Origin: Streptacidiphilus albus JL83
Lineage (GTDB): Bacteria; Actinomycetota; Actinomycetes; Streptomycetales; Streptomycetaceae
Length of the DNA stretch: 64,000 nucleotides
Reading direction: 5' to 3'
Assembly: GCF_000744705.1 (NCBI RefSeq)
Contig: NZ_JQML01000001.1
Span: 8,070,017-8,134,016 of the forward strand
Of this stretch, positions 39,840-49,339 are shown piece by piece. Numbering within the stretch: position 1 is the first letter of the stretch; each line of letters opens with the position of its first letter. Made by a program: the position numbers and the translations under genes. The notes under the pieces were generated by a model, which did not search any database, was not told the DNA's origin, and saw only the letters and a program-made list of their open reading frames with translations.

Positions 39840-40334
39840 TCAGCCAGTGGCCGTGCAGCGGGCGTCGAGCCGGCCGGCGGCCCGGCGGAGCGAGCGGACC
39901 ACGGCGGGGCCCGACAGCCGCATCAGCGCGCACAGCGCCCAGTCGCCGTCCACGGCCATGGTGAACCGCAGCAGGGTGCCCCCGTCCTCGGCCGCTCGCA
40001 GCAGCCACTCCTCCATCCAGGCGTGGACGCCCGGCAGCCGGGTCTCCTCGACCCGGTAGACGAAGCGCTGCGACGGCTCGGCGACGATGACGCTCTCGAC
40101 GAAGCGCACCCCGCCGCGCAGCACCACCGACCGCCCGGCGCCGGCCCCGTACGGGGGCTGCCCGACGTACGCGGCGGAGCGCACTTCGCGGAACCACAGC
40201 GGCCAGGTCGACGCGTCGTCGGCCAGCTCCCGGTACACCGCCTCGGGGGCACTGCGCAGCCGTGCCTCGCAGACGAGTCGGACCGGCGCGGCCGAGAGGA
40301 AGTCGGTCGTCACCGGATGCAGTCGGGTCACCAT
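39840..40334 (-). CDS. SRPBCC-family (polyketide cyclase/START-like) protein
   Basis: A 164-residue protein. The SRPBCC pattern is seen: RLVCEARLRSAPEAVYREL, then STWPLWFREVRSAAYVG, the beta strands GAGRSVVLRGGVRFVES and RFVYRVEET, and the C-terminal long helix ALMRLSGPAVVRSLRRAAGRL. It would bind a hydrophobic ligand in a cavity. It stands alone between the PLP enzyme and the DeoR gene, same strand as DeoR, 47 bases downstream of it. Confidence 0.78.
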   Translation of the reverse strand: MVTRLHPVTTDFLSAAPVRLVCEARLRSAPEAVYRELADDASTWPLWFREVRSAAYVGQPPYGAGAGRSVVLRGGVRFVESVIVAEPSQRFVYRVEETRLPGVHAWMEEWLLRAAEDGGTLLRFTMAVDGDWALCALMRLSGPAVVRSLRRAAGRLDARCTATG

Positions 40335-40381
40335 GACCAGCAGGGTAGTTGACGCCGCATCGGACGGACCACCAGGGGGGC

Positions 40382-41197
40382 TCAGCCCTGCGAGGTGGCG
40401 ATGACGACCTCGCGCACCTGCTCCGCCACGGCCGAGCGGATCTCGGCCGGCAGGCCGACATCGGTGACCAGGGTGTCCACGTCGTTCAGTGCGGCGAAGG
40501 TGGACAGGCCGACCGTGCCCCACTTGGTGTGGTCCGCCACCGCCACCACCCGCCGGGCCGAGGCCACGAAGCTGCGGTTGGTCTCGGCCTCCGCCAGGTT
40601 GGGCGTGGACAGCCCGGCCTCCAGCGAGATCCCGTGGCAGCCCAGGAACAGCAGGTCGAAGTGGAGCGAGCGGATCGCCCGGTCCGCGATCGGACCGACC
40701 AGCGAGTCGGAGGGGGTGCGGACCCCGCCGGTCAGCACCACCGTCGCCGACCGCGCGCCGGTGCCGCCGTGCCGCAGCGCGTGCTCGAAGACGTCGGCGA
40801 CCCGGACCGAGTTGGTCACCACGGTCAGCCCCTCGACCTGGACCAGGTGGTGCGCCAGGGCGTAGGTCGTGGTCCCGCCGGACAGGGCGACCGCGCTGCC
40901 CGGCGCCACCAGTCGGGCCGCCTCCCGGGCGATGTCCTCCTTGGCGGTCAGCTCCAGCGCCGACTTGGCCTCGAAGCCGGGCTCGTGGGTGCTGGCCTCC
41001 AGCACGGGCACCGCACCGCCGTGCACCTTCTCCACCATGCCCTGCCGGGCCAGCGCGTCCAGGTCCCGGCGCACCGTCATGTCGGAGACGTTCAGACGGC
41101 GAGTCAGCTCGTTGACCCGGACCCCGCCGCGGCGCCGCACCTCGTCCAGGATCACGGCCCGTCGCTGCTCGGCCAGAAGATTGCTGTTCTCAGCCAC
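40382..41197 (-). CDS. DeoR/GlpR-family transcriptional regulator
   Basis: A 271-residue repressor. DeoR helix-turn-helix: LLAEQRRAVILDEVRRRGGV and VNELTRRLNVSDMTVRRDLD (residues about 6-50). The sugar-phosphate-binding domain follows with ALSGGTTTYALAHHL, VVTNSVRVADVF, TPSDSLVGP and VAVADHTKWGTVGLS. It probably senses a phosphorylated sugar. GGAGGG supports the GTG at 41197; the longer ORF upstream is not a gene. It is divergent from a membrane hydrolase gene, the possible target. Confidence 0.88.
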   Translation of the reverse strand: MAENSNLLAEQRRAVILDEVRRRGGVRVNELTRRLNVSDMTVRRDLDALARQGMVEKVHGGAVPVLEASTHEPGFEAKSALELTAKEDIAREAARLVAPGSAVALSGGTTTYALAHHLVQVEGLTVVTNSVRVADVFEHALRHGGTGARSATVVLTGGVRTPSDSLVGPIADRAIRSLHFDLLFLGCHGISLEAGLSTPNLAEAETNRSFVASARRVVAVADHTKWGTVGLSTFAALNDVDTLVTDVGLPAEIRSAVAEQVREVVIATSQG

Positions 41198-41353
41198 CCC
41201 GCCACTGCCCTCCGGTTCCCCACCGCATCCGACCTTGTGCGACCATCCTCGCACGCCCGGCTGAGCGCGGACCACGCCGCAACCGGTGCGCCCGGCCGCC
41301 GAACGCGAGAGCATGCGGCTGACCACGCAGCGGCACACACCCAGGGGACAGCC

Positions 41354-43762
41354 ATGGCTGACAGTTCGGCACCGACCGAGGACACCGGCAGACCCGGTGG
41401 CGGGCTCGCCCTGGAACTACTGGTGCACGGAGTCGGCGGGACCACGCCCGAGGTGATGCTCGACGACCCGCACCTGGTCCGGATCACCGGGGACGGCGTG
41501 GCCGGAACCTACCGTCGCTGGGGCGACGGGAACGCCGAGGACGACCCCGACCGCTACCGCGGCGGCGCGGTCGAGGAGGCCTACTCCTGGGGCGGGCTGA
41601 CCTCGGGCTCCGGCAGCCGCGCGCTGTGGCTGCTGCTGCTCCCGTTCATGCTGGCCAACCTGGCCCACTGGATGCGGCCCGCCGCCCCCCGCAGCGCCCC
41701 CGCGCAGCGGGCCTACGACCTGATCGTCCGGCTGCTGGCGCTCTGCCTCACCGTGCTGCTCACGGCGACCGCCGCCGAGGCCGCGCTCGACCTGCTCGGC
41801 TGGCAGTGCGCCGGGACCGCTGCCTGCGCCGCCCACCACAGCTGGCTCGGCTTCCTGGCCGCCGCGCACGGCGGCTGGTGGAGCCAGCCCGGACGCCGGC
41901 TGGCGCTCACCGCGCTGCTGCCGCTCGGGCTGGTCGCCGTCATGTGGTGGCTCTCCCACCTCACCTGGGCCGCCTACGAGACCCAGCGCCCCGCCACCGG
42001 CAGCCCCGCCACCGAGAGGCCCGCCGGCGGTGCCGCCCGCGCCGACGACACCCCGCCGATGCAGCTGCCCGGCTTCTGGTACGGCATGCGGCTGGTCCGC
42101 CGGCTGCGCGCGGTCCATGTCGCCGCCGGGCTGCTCACCGTCGCCCTCGGGGTGCTGCTGCCGGTGCTCGACCACGACCGGCGGCACAGCGGCGCGCTCT
42201 GCGTCCTCGGCTGGCTGCTGCTCGCGCTCCTGCTGCTGCTCACCGCCGGGGTGTTCACCGCGCTGGCACGCAGCAGCCGGCTGGAGAGCGAACAGGACGA
42301 CCGGCCCGACTCGCTGCCGATGCGGGGCCTGCACTGGGCCTCGCTGGCGCTGCTCGCCCTGGTGCTGCTGGACGCCGCCTGGTCCAGGGCCGGCTGGGCG
42401 TCCACCGGCCGGCTCCCCGGCGCCTCCCCCTTCTTCGTCACCCTGTGCCTGTTCCAACTGCTGCTGGTGCTGCTGCTGGTCGGCGCCGCGCTGCTGCTGC
42501 GGCGGGCCGGCGCCCGGGGACCGGTGGCGGTGGCGCCGATGGTCACCGACCCGGCGGTGGCCGTCCCCGGACCCGGCTCCGGCGGTGAGGTCCCGGGCCT
42601 GGACGAGGCGTTCGGCGGCGGCGACGGCGCGGTGCTGCACGGGCTCGGCGGACCGGTCACCGCCATGCTCGGCGCCGGCCTGGGCAACCTGCTCACCGCC
42701 GGCAGTACCGTCTGGACCGCCCAGTGGCTGATGGGCCGGGGCACCCTCGGCGAGACCATCCCCGGGCCGCCGCCGCTGCTGACCTGGCACAGCACCGGAG
42801 TGCCGGTGCTGGCGCTGCTCCTCCTGGTCCCGGTGGGGGTGGTGGTGGCCCGGATGCTGCGGCAGAAGAAGGCACTGGCCCCGCAGGTGGAGACCGCCTA
42901 CGCGGTCGGCCGCCGGGCCGCCGCGCCCCGCACCGGGCAGATCGCCGGGGCGCTGGCCAGGGCCAGGCTGCTGGAGGCCGCACCGCTGCTGGTCGGCAGC
43001 CTCGGCGGGCTGGCCTTCCTGCTGGCCGCGGCCTCGGTGGCCGGGGCGCTGGTCGGCGGCCGCACACCCGCGCTGGCCGCCGCGCACGCCCCCACCCTGG
43101 TCTCCTACACCGCCACCAGCCTCCAGTCCCTGGGCGGCTGGCTGGTCGGCGCCTTCCTGCTGGCCCTGGTCGCACTCGGCCGCCGGGCCTACAAGAACGT
43201 CGCCACCCGCCGCACCGTCGGCGTGCTCTGGGACATCGGCACCTTCTGGCCGCGCGCGGCCCACCCCTTCGCGCCGCCCTGCTACGCCGAGCGCGCCGTC
43301 CCCGACCTGGAGTGGCGGATCCGCGGCTGGCTCGCCGCCGGGGACGGGCGCCGGCTGGTGCTCTCCGCGCACTCCCAGGGGACGGTGCTCGCCGCCGCCG
43401 CCGTCTGGCAGCTCGACCCGGAGACCCGGGCCCGGGTCGCGCTGCTGACCTACGGCTGCCCGCTGCGCCGCCTCTACGGGCGCTTCTTCCCCGGCTACAT
43501 GGCCCTGGACGAGCTGGAGACGCTGCGGGAGTCCACGCCCTACTGGCGCAACCTGTTCCGGGTCACCGACCCGATCGGCGGCCCGGTCCGGGTACCGGTC
43601 CCGGCGGGGGAGCGGCCGGTGGACGCGCCGCCCTTCGTCGACCCGCTGGCCTACGACCGGGACGCGCAGCACCCGCTGCCGGTCCCGATCCAGGGCCACT
43701 TCAACTACCGCCAGGACCCGCGCTTCGTCAGCGAACGGGACCAGCTGCTGCGGCAGTTGTGA
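41354..43762 (+). CDS. Large membrane protein with serine-hydrolase (lipase-like) motifs
   Basis: An 802-residue protein with about ten membrane helices between residues 90 and 620. Soluble alpha/beta-hydrolase pieces flank them: the N-terminal ELLVHGVGGTTP supplies an oxyanion-type HGVGG, and the C-terminal RRLVLSAHSQGTVLAA has the nucleophile motif AHSQG, with a candidate catalytic His in IQGHFNYRQ near the end. The split of the hydrolase motifs across the membrane core is unusual. It probably acts on membrane lipids or esters; the substrate is unknown. CAGGGGA precedes the ATG. Tail-to-tail with the beta-helix/AAA gene, overlapping it by 35 bases. Confidence 0.75.
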   Translation: MADSSAPTEDTGRPGGGLALELLVHGVGGTTPEVMLDDPHLVRITGDGVAGTYRRWGDGNAEDDPDRYRGGAVEEAYSWGGLTSGSGSRALWLLLLPFMLANLAHWMRPAAPRSAPAQRAYDLIVRLLALCLTVLLTATAAEAALDLLGWQCAGTAACAAHHSWLGFLAAAHGGWWSQPGRRLALTALLPLGLVAVMWWLSHLTWAAYETQRPATGSPATERPAGGAARADDTPPMQLPGFWYGMRLVRRLRAVHVAAGLLTVALGVLLPVLDHDRRHSGALCVLGWLLLALLLLLTAGVFTALARSSRLESEQDDRPDSLPMRGLHWASLALLALVLLDAAWSRAGWASTGRLPGASPFFVTLCLFQLLLVLLLVGAALLLRRAGARGPVAVAPMVTDPAVAVPGPGSGGEVPGLDEAFGGGDGAVLHGLGGPVTAMLGAGLGNLLTAGSTVWTAQWLMGRGTLGETIPGPPPLLTWHSTGVPVLALLLLVPVGVVVARMLRQKKALAPQVETAYAVGRRAAAPRTGQIAGALARARLLEAAPLLVGSLGGLAFLLAAASVAGALVGGRTPALAAAHAPTLVSYTATSLQSLGGWLVGAFLLALVALGRRAYKNVATRRTVGVLWDIGTFWPRAAHPFAPPCYAERAVPDLEWRIRGWLAAGDGRRLVLSAHSQGTVLAAAAVWQLDPETRARVALLTYGCPLRRLYGRFFPGYMALDELETLRESTPYWRNLFRVTDPIGGPVRVPVPAGERPVDAPPFVDPLAYDRDAQHPLPVPIQGHFNYRQDPRFVSERDQLLRQL

Positions 43763-46196
43763 CGCCCCCGCCCGGCAGGTCGGCGGGCAGCAGCAGCTGC
43801 AGCTCCGCCGCGGTCGCGTCGGCCCGCTGGGCCAGCCGCACCGCGTGCCGCTCGACCATGGTCTCGAAGACCTGCCGGGCGGTGCGGCCGTTGCCGAAGG
43901 AGGGCCCCCGGGGCAGCCGGGCGAAGTGGTCGAGCAGGGCCTCCACGGCCGCCTCGGACAGCTCGTACTCCTGCTCGGACGCCTGCTGCCGGGTGATCTC
44001 GACCAGCTCCGGCGCGGAGTAGTCCGGGAAGGTGACGGTCCGGGAGAACCGGGAGGCCACACCGGGGTTGGAGGCCAGGAAGCGCTCCATCTCGGCGGTG
44101 TAGCCGGCCACGATGACCACCACGTCGTCGCGGTGGTCCTCCATCAGCTTGACCAGGGTGTCGACGGCCTCCCGGCCGAAGTCCCGGCCGCCGTCCTCCG
44201 GCGCCAGCGCGTACGCCTCGTCGATGAACAGCACGCCGCCCAGCGAGCGCTGGAACACCTCGGAGGTCCGCTGCGCGGTCGAGCCGATGTGCTCGCCGAC
44301 CAGGTCGAGCCGGGCCACCTCGACCAGGTGGCCGCGCTGCAGCACCCCCAGCGCCGCCAGGATCTCGCCGTAGAGCCGGGCCACCGTGGTCTTGCCGGTA
44401 CCGGGGGAGCCGGTGAAGACCAGGTGCCGGCGCAGCGAGGGCGCCTTGAGACCGGCCTGCTGCCGGCGGCGCCCCACCGAGATCAGGTCGATCAGGGTGC
44501 GCACCTCCTGCTTGACCGTGTCCAGGCCGATCAGCGAGTCCAGCTCGGCCAGCGACTCCTCGGCCGGCCGGCACTCCGGCAGCGGTGCGATCGAGGCCGG
44601 CTGCGGCGCGGGCTGCGCCCCGGCGTCGACCAGCGAGGCGGCGGAGCGCGCGGCCGGGAGCGCGGGCGCCGCGCCGCGCCAGGCCGAGGCGGTGGTCGCG
44701 GTCGCCCGCACCGGCTCCAGCGGCGGCGCGGTCTTGACGTCGTCGGAGACGCAGCCGTCGGTGACCGGGCCCAGCTCGGAGAACTCGAAGCCGCCCCGGG
44801 CGTTCTGCTCGGCCCGGCAGCGGGTCAGCACGGTGCGGCAGCCGTCGATCACGTGGAAGCCGAAGCCCTTGCCCTGGGCGGCCAGCACCTCCTCGAAGGT
44901 GCCCCGGCCGCCGGCCGAGACGTAGACCGCCGCCTCGACCGTGCCGCGCACGGTGCACCGGCGCAGCACCGGGTCGGCCCCCTTGGTGGCGATCACCCCG
45001 GTCGCCACGTCGCTGACCTCCACCCCGGTCAGCAGCCCGCCGCTGCCGTGGTCGCGGAACCACAGGCCGGTGTTGGCGTCCTGCACCCTGACCTGGTCCA
45101 GCCTGACGGTCGCCCCGTCGCTCACCGACACGGCGGTGTTCCTGACCTGGGTGAAGGAGCAGTCCGCGGCCTCGGCCGTGGATCCCCGGTCCAGCACGAA
45201 CAGCGCGTCCGGGACGTCGTGGATCCGGCAGTCGGTGAGCAGCACGGCCGCGCCGTCGCTGACCCACACCGCCGGGTAGTCGCCGGTGCTGTCGCGGATC
45301 TCGCAGCCCACGGCCTCGACCCGGGTCTCCTGGTCCCAGACCGAGAGGCCGTTCCTGGCGAAGGCCCGGAAGCTGCTGCCCTGGATCCGGAGCACCGAGC
45401 GTCCGCGCAGGTCCGCGCCGTTCTCCGGGACCTCGTGCACCCGGCAGCCGGTGAGCTCCAGCACCGCCTCGGTGTCCAGCGCCAGCCCGTTGTCGGTGAC
45501 CCGGTGCACGGTGCAGCCGGTGAGGTGCCCCACCGCCCGGTCCTCGGCCTGCACACCGTTGCCGTTGATCTCGTAGAACGCGCAGTCCAGCGCGTCGACC
45601 ACGGTCCCCGGACCGGTCAGCACCAGCCCGGCGCCGGAGGCGTGGTGGACCTGGCAGCGCTCCAGCCGCGCGGTCGCCCCGGCCCGGACCACGATCCCGG
45701 CCTGGCCCGCGCCGAGCACCTCGCACTCCTCGACGTAGGCCGAGGCCGCCCCGGCCACCCTGATCCCCAGGCCGCCCGGGTTCTCCACGGTGCAGCGGCG
45801 GACGGACGGGCAGGCGTCGCCGCGGACCTCGATCCCGACCGAGGACCGGGTCGCGATCCGGCAGTCCTCCAGACCCGGTTCGCCAGCCTCGACCAGCACC
45901 GCCGGCGCCGAGCCGTCCTGCCCCTCCAGCACCAGCCCCAGGACCTGGGCCGAGGCCAGCAGGGTCAGCGCGGGACCGGTCACCGGCTCGATCCGCACCG
46001 ACCCGGGGCCGTCGGCGGTGCGGACCGTCACCGCCTTCTCGACCACCACGTTCTCGCGGTAGACCCCGGCGCCTATGGTCACCGTGTCCCCGGTCTCGGC
46101 CGCGGCCAGTGCCTCGGCCAGCGTCCCGTACTCCCCGGAGCGCCGCCGCCAACGCGAGGCCCCGTCCAGCGTGACCCGCACTACGCCTGTTCCCAT
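43728..46196 (-). CDS. Right-handed beta-helix / AAA+ (CbxX/CfqX-type) ATPase fusion
   Basis: An 822-residue protein. Residues about 25-510 are a parallel beta-helix with repeated short units (for example VLIEAGEPGLEDCRIATRSS-type and VEDCRV/TGCTVHR-type repeats with periodic Cys and Gly). Residues about 545-810 are an AAA+ ATPase: Walker A FTGSPGTGKTTV (about 592), Walker B GGVLFIDEAYAL (about 655), and arginine-finger region NPGVASRFSRTV, like CbxX/SpoVK/EccA proteins. The beta-helix half may be a carbohydrate- or surface-binding module or a scaffold. The start at 46196 is chosen at MGTGVVRVT. Function is unknown; a chaperone or assembly role is inference. Confidence 0.85.
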   Translation of the reverse strand: MGTGVVRVTLDGASRWRRRSGEYGTLAEALAAAETGDTVTIGAGVYRENVVVEKAVTVRTADGPGSVRIEPVTGPALTLLASAQVLGLVLEGQDGSAPAVLVEAGEPGLEDCRIATRSSVGIEVRGDACPSVRRCTVENPGGLGIRVAGAASAYVEECEVLGAGQAGIVVRAGATARLERCQVHHASGAGLVLTGPGTVVDALDCAFYEINGNGVQAEDRAVGHLTGCTVHRVTDNGLALDTEAVLELTGCRVHEVPENGADLRGRSVLRIQGSSFRAFARNGLSVWDQETRVEAVGCEIRDSTGDYPAVWVSDGAAVLLTDCRIHDVPDALFVLDRGSTAEAADCSFTQVRNTAVSVSDGATVRLDQVRVQDANTGLWFRDHGSGGLLTGVEVSDVATGVIATKGADPVLRRCTVRGTVEAAVYVSAGGRGTFEEVLAAQGKGFGFHVIDGCRTVLTRCRAEQNARGGFEFSELGPVTDGCVSDDVKTAPPLEPVRATATTASAWRGAAPALPAARSAASLVDAGAQPAPQPASIAPLPECRPAEESLAELDSLIGLDTVKQEVRTLIDLISVGRRRQQAGLKAPSLRRHLVFTGSPGTGKTTVARLYGEILAALGVLQRGHLVEVARLDLVGEHIGSTAQRTSEVFQRSLGGVLFIDEAYALAPEDGGRDFGREAVDTLVKLMEDHRDDVVVIVAGYTAEMERFLASNPGVASRFSRTVTFPDYSAPELVEITRQQASEQEYELSEAAVEALLDHFARLPRGPSFGNGRTARQVFETMVERHAVRLAQRADATAAELQLLLPADLPGGGVTTAAAAGPVR

Positions 46197-46448
46197 GGTG
46201 CTCCCACTTCCCGGGGGACAGCCCCCGGACCCCCGGGGCGCCGAGGCCCCCGAGCTCCTCGCCCCGCCCACGGTACTGCGTCCGGCGCAGCACCCGTCCC
46301 TCTTGGTCCTACAACGAGCCAGCGGGCGATCGGTCGCCCCCGCCCGGTGGCCGGACTGTCGGACTCCCGTGCGCCCGAGGCCCGTTCACCCCTGCTGAGC
46401 TGCCCGGCCGGGTCGGTCCGGCGACCGGGCCCGCCGGGGGACAGCCTG

Positions 46449-47297
46449 TCAGATCCTGGTCTCGGGCACCGGCGGCGGGCCCTCCTCCAGCACCGTCAGC
46501 GGGTCGCCCAGCCGCAGCTCGCCCAGCGGGCCGACCGGCGACAGGTGCATCCCGAAGCCCAGGGTCCGGCCGAACTTGCGGTGCCGCCCCAGGGCGAGCA
46601 GCGGCTCGGGGCCGCGCCGCTCGCCGGTGTCCGGATCCAGCGTGGTCATCACGCAACGCCCGCACTGCTGTGCGACGGTGAACTCGACCCGGCCGATCCG
46701 CACCCGCCGCCAGCCGGTCTCGGCCCAGGGCCCGGTGCCGTCCACGACCAGGTTGGGGCGGAACCGCCACATCGGCACCGGGGCGCCCTTGACCGGGTCG
46801 TCCGGGTGGTCGGCGGCTATCAGCCGGTTCAGCGCGGCCAGCGAGGCCGTGGTGGTGAGCAGCAGCGGGTACTGGTCGGCGAGGCTGGTCGGGGTCCCGT
46901 GGTCGCGGGCGGCGGCCACGTCCTGGTGGACCAGCCGCAGTTCCGTGCCGAGCAGGTCGCTGAGCCAGGCGGAGGCCTCGGGGGCGGCCTCGACGGCGGC
47001 CATCGGGTCGCCGAACATGGTGACCGGGCGGGCCTCGCCGCTGGGCCGGTCGACCCGCAGCGACTCCCCGCCCGGGGCGGTCAGCAGCAGCGCCCCGGCG
47101 GCTCCCGGTCCGGTCGCGGCGGCGCGGATCCCACCCAGCCGCGGGTCCTGGCGCTGGGAGACCATCTCGCCCCGGCCGTCGACCACCATCCACCGCCGGT
47201 CGTGCTCCAGCCCCCACGGTTCGACGACGGCATCGGCCAGCACCACGGGTGCGAACGACTTGACGGGGTAGATCCGCAGGGCGGTCAACTGGGCCAT
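46449..47297 (-). CDS. MOSC-domain (YcbX/mARC-like) molybdenum-cofactor oxidoreductase
   Basis: A 282-residue protein with the MOSC N-terminal beta-barrel domain (LTALRIYPVKSFAPV, EHDRRWMVVD) and the MOSC domain with FRPNLVVDG, the Moco-ligand Cys in QQCGRCVMTTLDPDTGER and HRKFGRTLGFGMHLSPVG. These enzymes reduce N-hydroxylated substrates or bind sulphurated Moco. It is a single gene on the minus strand; an upstream reading to 47384 is rejected because it lacks any family sequence. Confidence 0.87.
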   Translation of the reverse strand: MAQLTALRIYPVKSFAPVVLADAVVEPWGLEHDRRWMVVDGRGEMVSQRQDPRLGGIRAAATGPGAAGALLLTAPGGESLRVDRPSGEARPVTMFGDPMAAVEAAPEASAWLSDLLGTELRLVHQDVAAARDHGTPTSLADQYPLLLTTTASLAALNRLIAADHPDDPVKGAPVPMWRFRPNLVVDGTGPWAETGWRRVRIGRVEFTVAQQCGRCVMTTLDPDTGERRGPEPLLALGRHRKFGRTLGFGMHLSPVGPLGELRLGDPLTVLEEGPPPVPETRI

Positions 47298-47433
47298 ATG
47301 CCAATGATGCCAGTCGTTTCCGTGGTGCTGTGCGGCTCCGGGTGCGCGGAGGGGCCGATCAGCGCGTCGCTGATCGGCCCCCATGACCTCGTGCCGCTAC
47401 GGCCCGGCGGCGCACATCCGCCCGGGCTGTGGG

Positions 47434-47979
47434 TCAGTAGCCCTGGTACCCCGTCCGGGGCTGCTGGGGGTGCTGGTACTGGTCCTGCGGGACCTGCCGC
47501 AGCGGCGGGACCGGCGCGACCGGGCGCTGGTAGGCGGGCGCGGGCTGCTGGTACTGCGGGGCGCCGCCCTGCTGCGGGACGTGCGGCTGCTGGGTGGCGT
47601 ACTGGCCGGTGCCGCCGCCGAAGGTCTGCCCGCCGAAGGTCTGGCCGCCGAACTGCTGGCCCGGCTGCGGCTGGCCGCCGTACTGCGGGGCGGCGTACTG
47701 GGGCTGGGGCTGGCTCGGCATGCCGTAGCTGGGGCTGCTCGGGCCGGGGCCCAGGGCGAGCCTCGGGGCGGGCAGCGCGGGGAGGTTGCTGCCGTAGCCG
47801 CCGAAACTGCCGGCCGGACGGTACCCGGAGTCGTACGCCGGGGGGAGCGCCGCCGGGACGTTGATCGGGGCGATCTGGGGGACCCCTCGTTCAGCGACCA
47901 GGCTGTCGTAGATCGGGGTGTCCGAGGCGAAGGACGGAGCGTAGTAGCTGACTCCGTCGTAGGGGCGAGGGGAGGTCAT
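47434..47979 (-). CDS. DUF6643 Gln/Pro/Gly-rich protein
   Basis: A 181-residue protein. The N-terminus has the conserved YYAPSFASDTPIYDSLVAER and GVPQIAPINVP stretches. The rest is low-complexity Pro/Gln/Gly/Tyr sequence with near-tandem FGGQTFGGQTFGGG repeats, probably disordered. This type is a conserved streptomycete protein (DUF6643) of unknown role. Start at 47979. Confidence 0.8.
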   Translation of the reverse strand: MTSPRPYDGVSYYAPSFASDTPIYDSLVAERGVPQIAPINVPAALPPAYDSGYRPAGSFGGYGSNLPALPAPRLALGPGPSSPSYGMPSQPQPQYAAPQYGGQPQPGQQFGGQTFGGQTFGGGTGQYATQQPHVPQQGGAPQYQQPAPAYQRPVAPVPPLRQVPQDQYQHPQQPRTGYQGY

Positions 47980-48301
47980 GACGCATACGGTAAGCCCACA
48001 ATGTGCCTGCTGAGGAGAGTGTCACGGCAGGGAGTTGAGGCGTTCTCAGGGACGGGTGATCGTTCACCCGGACGAAAGTGTGAAAAAAGGTCAGATCTCG
48101 GCATCTCCGGTCGCCGATCCTCGGAGGTTCTTCACAGAACGTTAACCAGACACCCATGAGGAGCGGACGGGTGTGCGACCCCCGGTGCAGTGATCGAATC
48201 GGCTGGTGGTTCACTCGATCCGGCAGGCGCGGAGTGGCGGTCCGCGCCCGCGCGCCCGCCGGACCGCTCACTCCGCGTGTTCGTCGCCCGCACGCCCCGG
48301 C
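47980..48301. other. Upstream region of DUF6643 gene with a hairpin
   Basis: 322 bases without a gene. CGGGTGA - TCGT - TCACCCG at 48053-48070 is a perfect 7+4+7 inverted repeat about 75 bases upstream of the DUF6643 start, with an AAAAAA run about 12 bases further on (48083-48088). It is a plausible operator or promoter region. Confidence 0.45.
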
Positions 48302-49183
48302 TCAGTCGCCGAGGTCGCCCTCGCCGGCCTTGCCCGGCTGCTGCTTGTCCCGCCGCTTCAGGAAGCGCTCGAACTCGCGGGCGATCGCCTCGCCGGAGGC
48401 CTCCGGCAGTTCCGCCGTGTCCTTGGCCTCCTCCAACTGCTGGACGTACTCCGCCACCTCGCTGTCCTCCGCCGCCAGCTGGTCCACGCCCAGCTGCCAG
48501 GCCCGCGCGTCGTCCGGCAGCTCGCCCAGCGGCACCCGGACGTCCAGCAGGTCCTCCAGCTTGTTCAGCAGCGCCAGCGTCGCCTTGGGGTTCGGCGGCT
48601 GCGGCACGTAGTGCGGCACCGCCGCCCAGAAGGTCACCGTCGGGATGCCCGCGTGGGTGCAGGCCTCCTGCAGCACGCCGACGATCCCGGTCGGGCCCTC
48701 GTAGCGGCTCTCCTCCAGGCCGAGCGTCAGCGCCAGCTCGCCGTCCGAGGTCACCCCGCTCACCGGCACCGGGCGGGTGTGCGGGGTGTCGCCCAGCAGC
48801 GCGCCGAGGATCACCACCATCTCCACGCCCAGCTCGTGGGCCAGCCCCAGCAGCTCCTGGCAGAACGACCGCCAGCGCATGCTCGGCTCGATCCCCCGGA
48901 TCAGCACCAGGTCCCGGGTGCGCGGCTCGGTCACCCGGACCACCGACAGCCGGGTCGTCGGCCAGGTGATGTGCCGGACGCCGCCGTCCATCCACACCGT
49001 CGGCCGGTTCACCTGGAAGTCGTAGTAGTCCTCCGCGTCCAGGGCCGCGAAGACCTTCCCGCCCCAGATCTCGTCCAGGTGCGCCACCGCGGACGACGCG
49101 GCGTCGCCGGCGTCGTTCCAGCCCTCGAACGCGGCCACCATGACCGGGTCGATGAGCTCTGGCACGTCCTCGAGCTCGACCAC
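48302..49183 (-). CDS. PAC2 family protein
   Basis: A 293-residue protein of the PAC2 (proteasome assembly chaperone 2-like) family common in actinobacteria. Features are VMVAAFEGWNDAGDAASSAV, then PTVWMDGGVRHITWP, GALLGDTPHTRPVPVSG and FWAAVPHYVPQPPNPKAT. Its bacterial role is uncertain. GGAGGGAGG precedes the GTG at 49183. A charged, Lys/Arg/Gln-rich C-terminal helix ends the protein. The arc gene in the same window gives a loose proteasome link, but no coupling is implied. Confidence 0.85.
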   Translation of the reverse strand: MVELEDVPELIDPVMVAAFEGWNDAGDAASSAVAHLDEIWGGKVFAALDAEDYYDFQVNRPTVWMDGGVRHITWPTTRLSVVRVTEPRTRDLVLIRGIEPSMRWRSFCQELLGLAHELGVEMVVILGALLGDTPHTRPVPVSGVTSDGELALTLGLEESRYEGPTGIVGVLQEACTHAGIPTVTFWAAVPHYVPQPPNPKATLALLNKLEDLLDVRVPLGELPDDARAWQLGVDQLAAEDSEVAEYVQQLEEAKDTAELPEASGEAIAREFERFLKRRDKQQPGKAGEGDLGD

Positions 49184-49339
49184 CCGGGCCTCCCTCCGCC
49201 TGCCGTGGAACCAGGTGCTCCACGGATTGTTAAGTGCCCAGCGTACGGCGAAGAATGCTCCCGGGCCCGGGAGTAAACGAGGGCCGGTCGGCGGGGCAGC
49301 CGGGCGGACGGAGGGACACGCCCGGCGCGCGGCGCCCGT

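Noticed and set aside
43845-47864. A 1339-codon plus-strand open frame
   Set aside because: Runs antisense to the beta-helix/AAA fusion, MOSC and DUF6643 genes. It has no family motifs and an Arg/Gly/His-biased composition typical of shadow frames.
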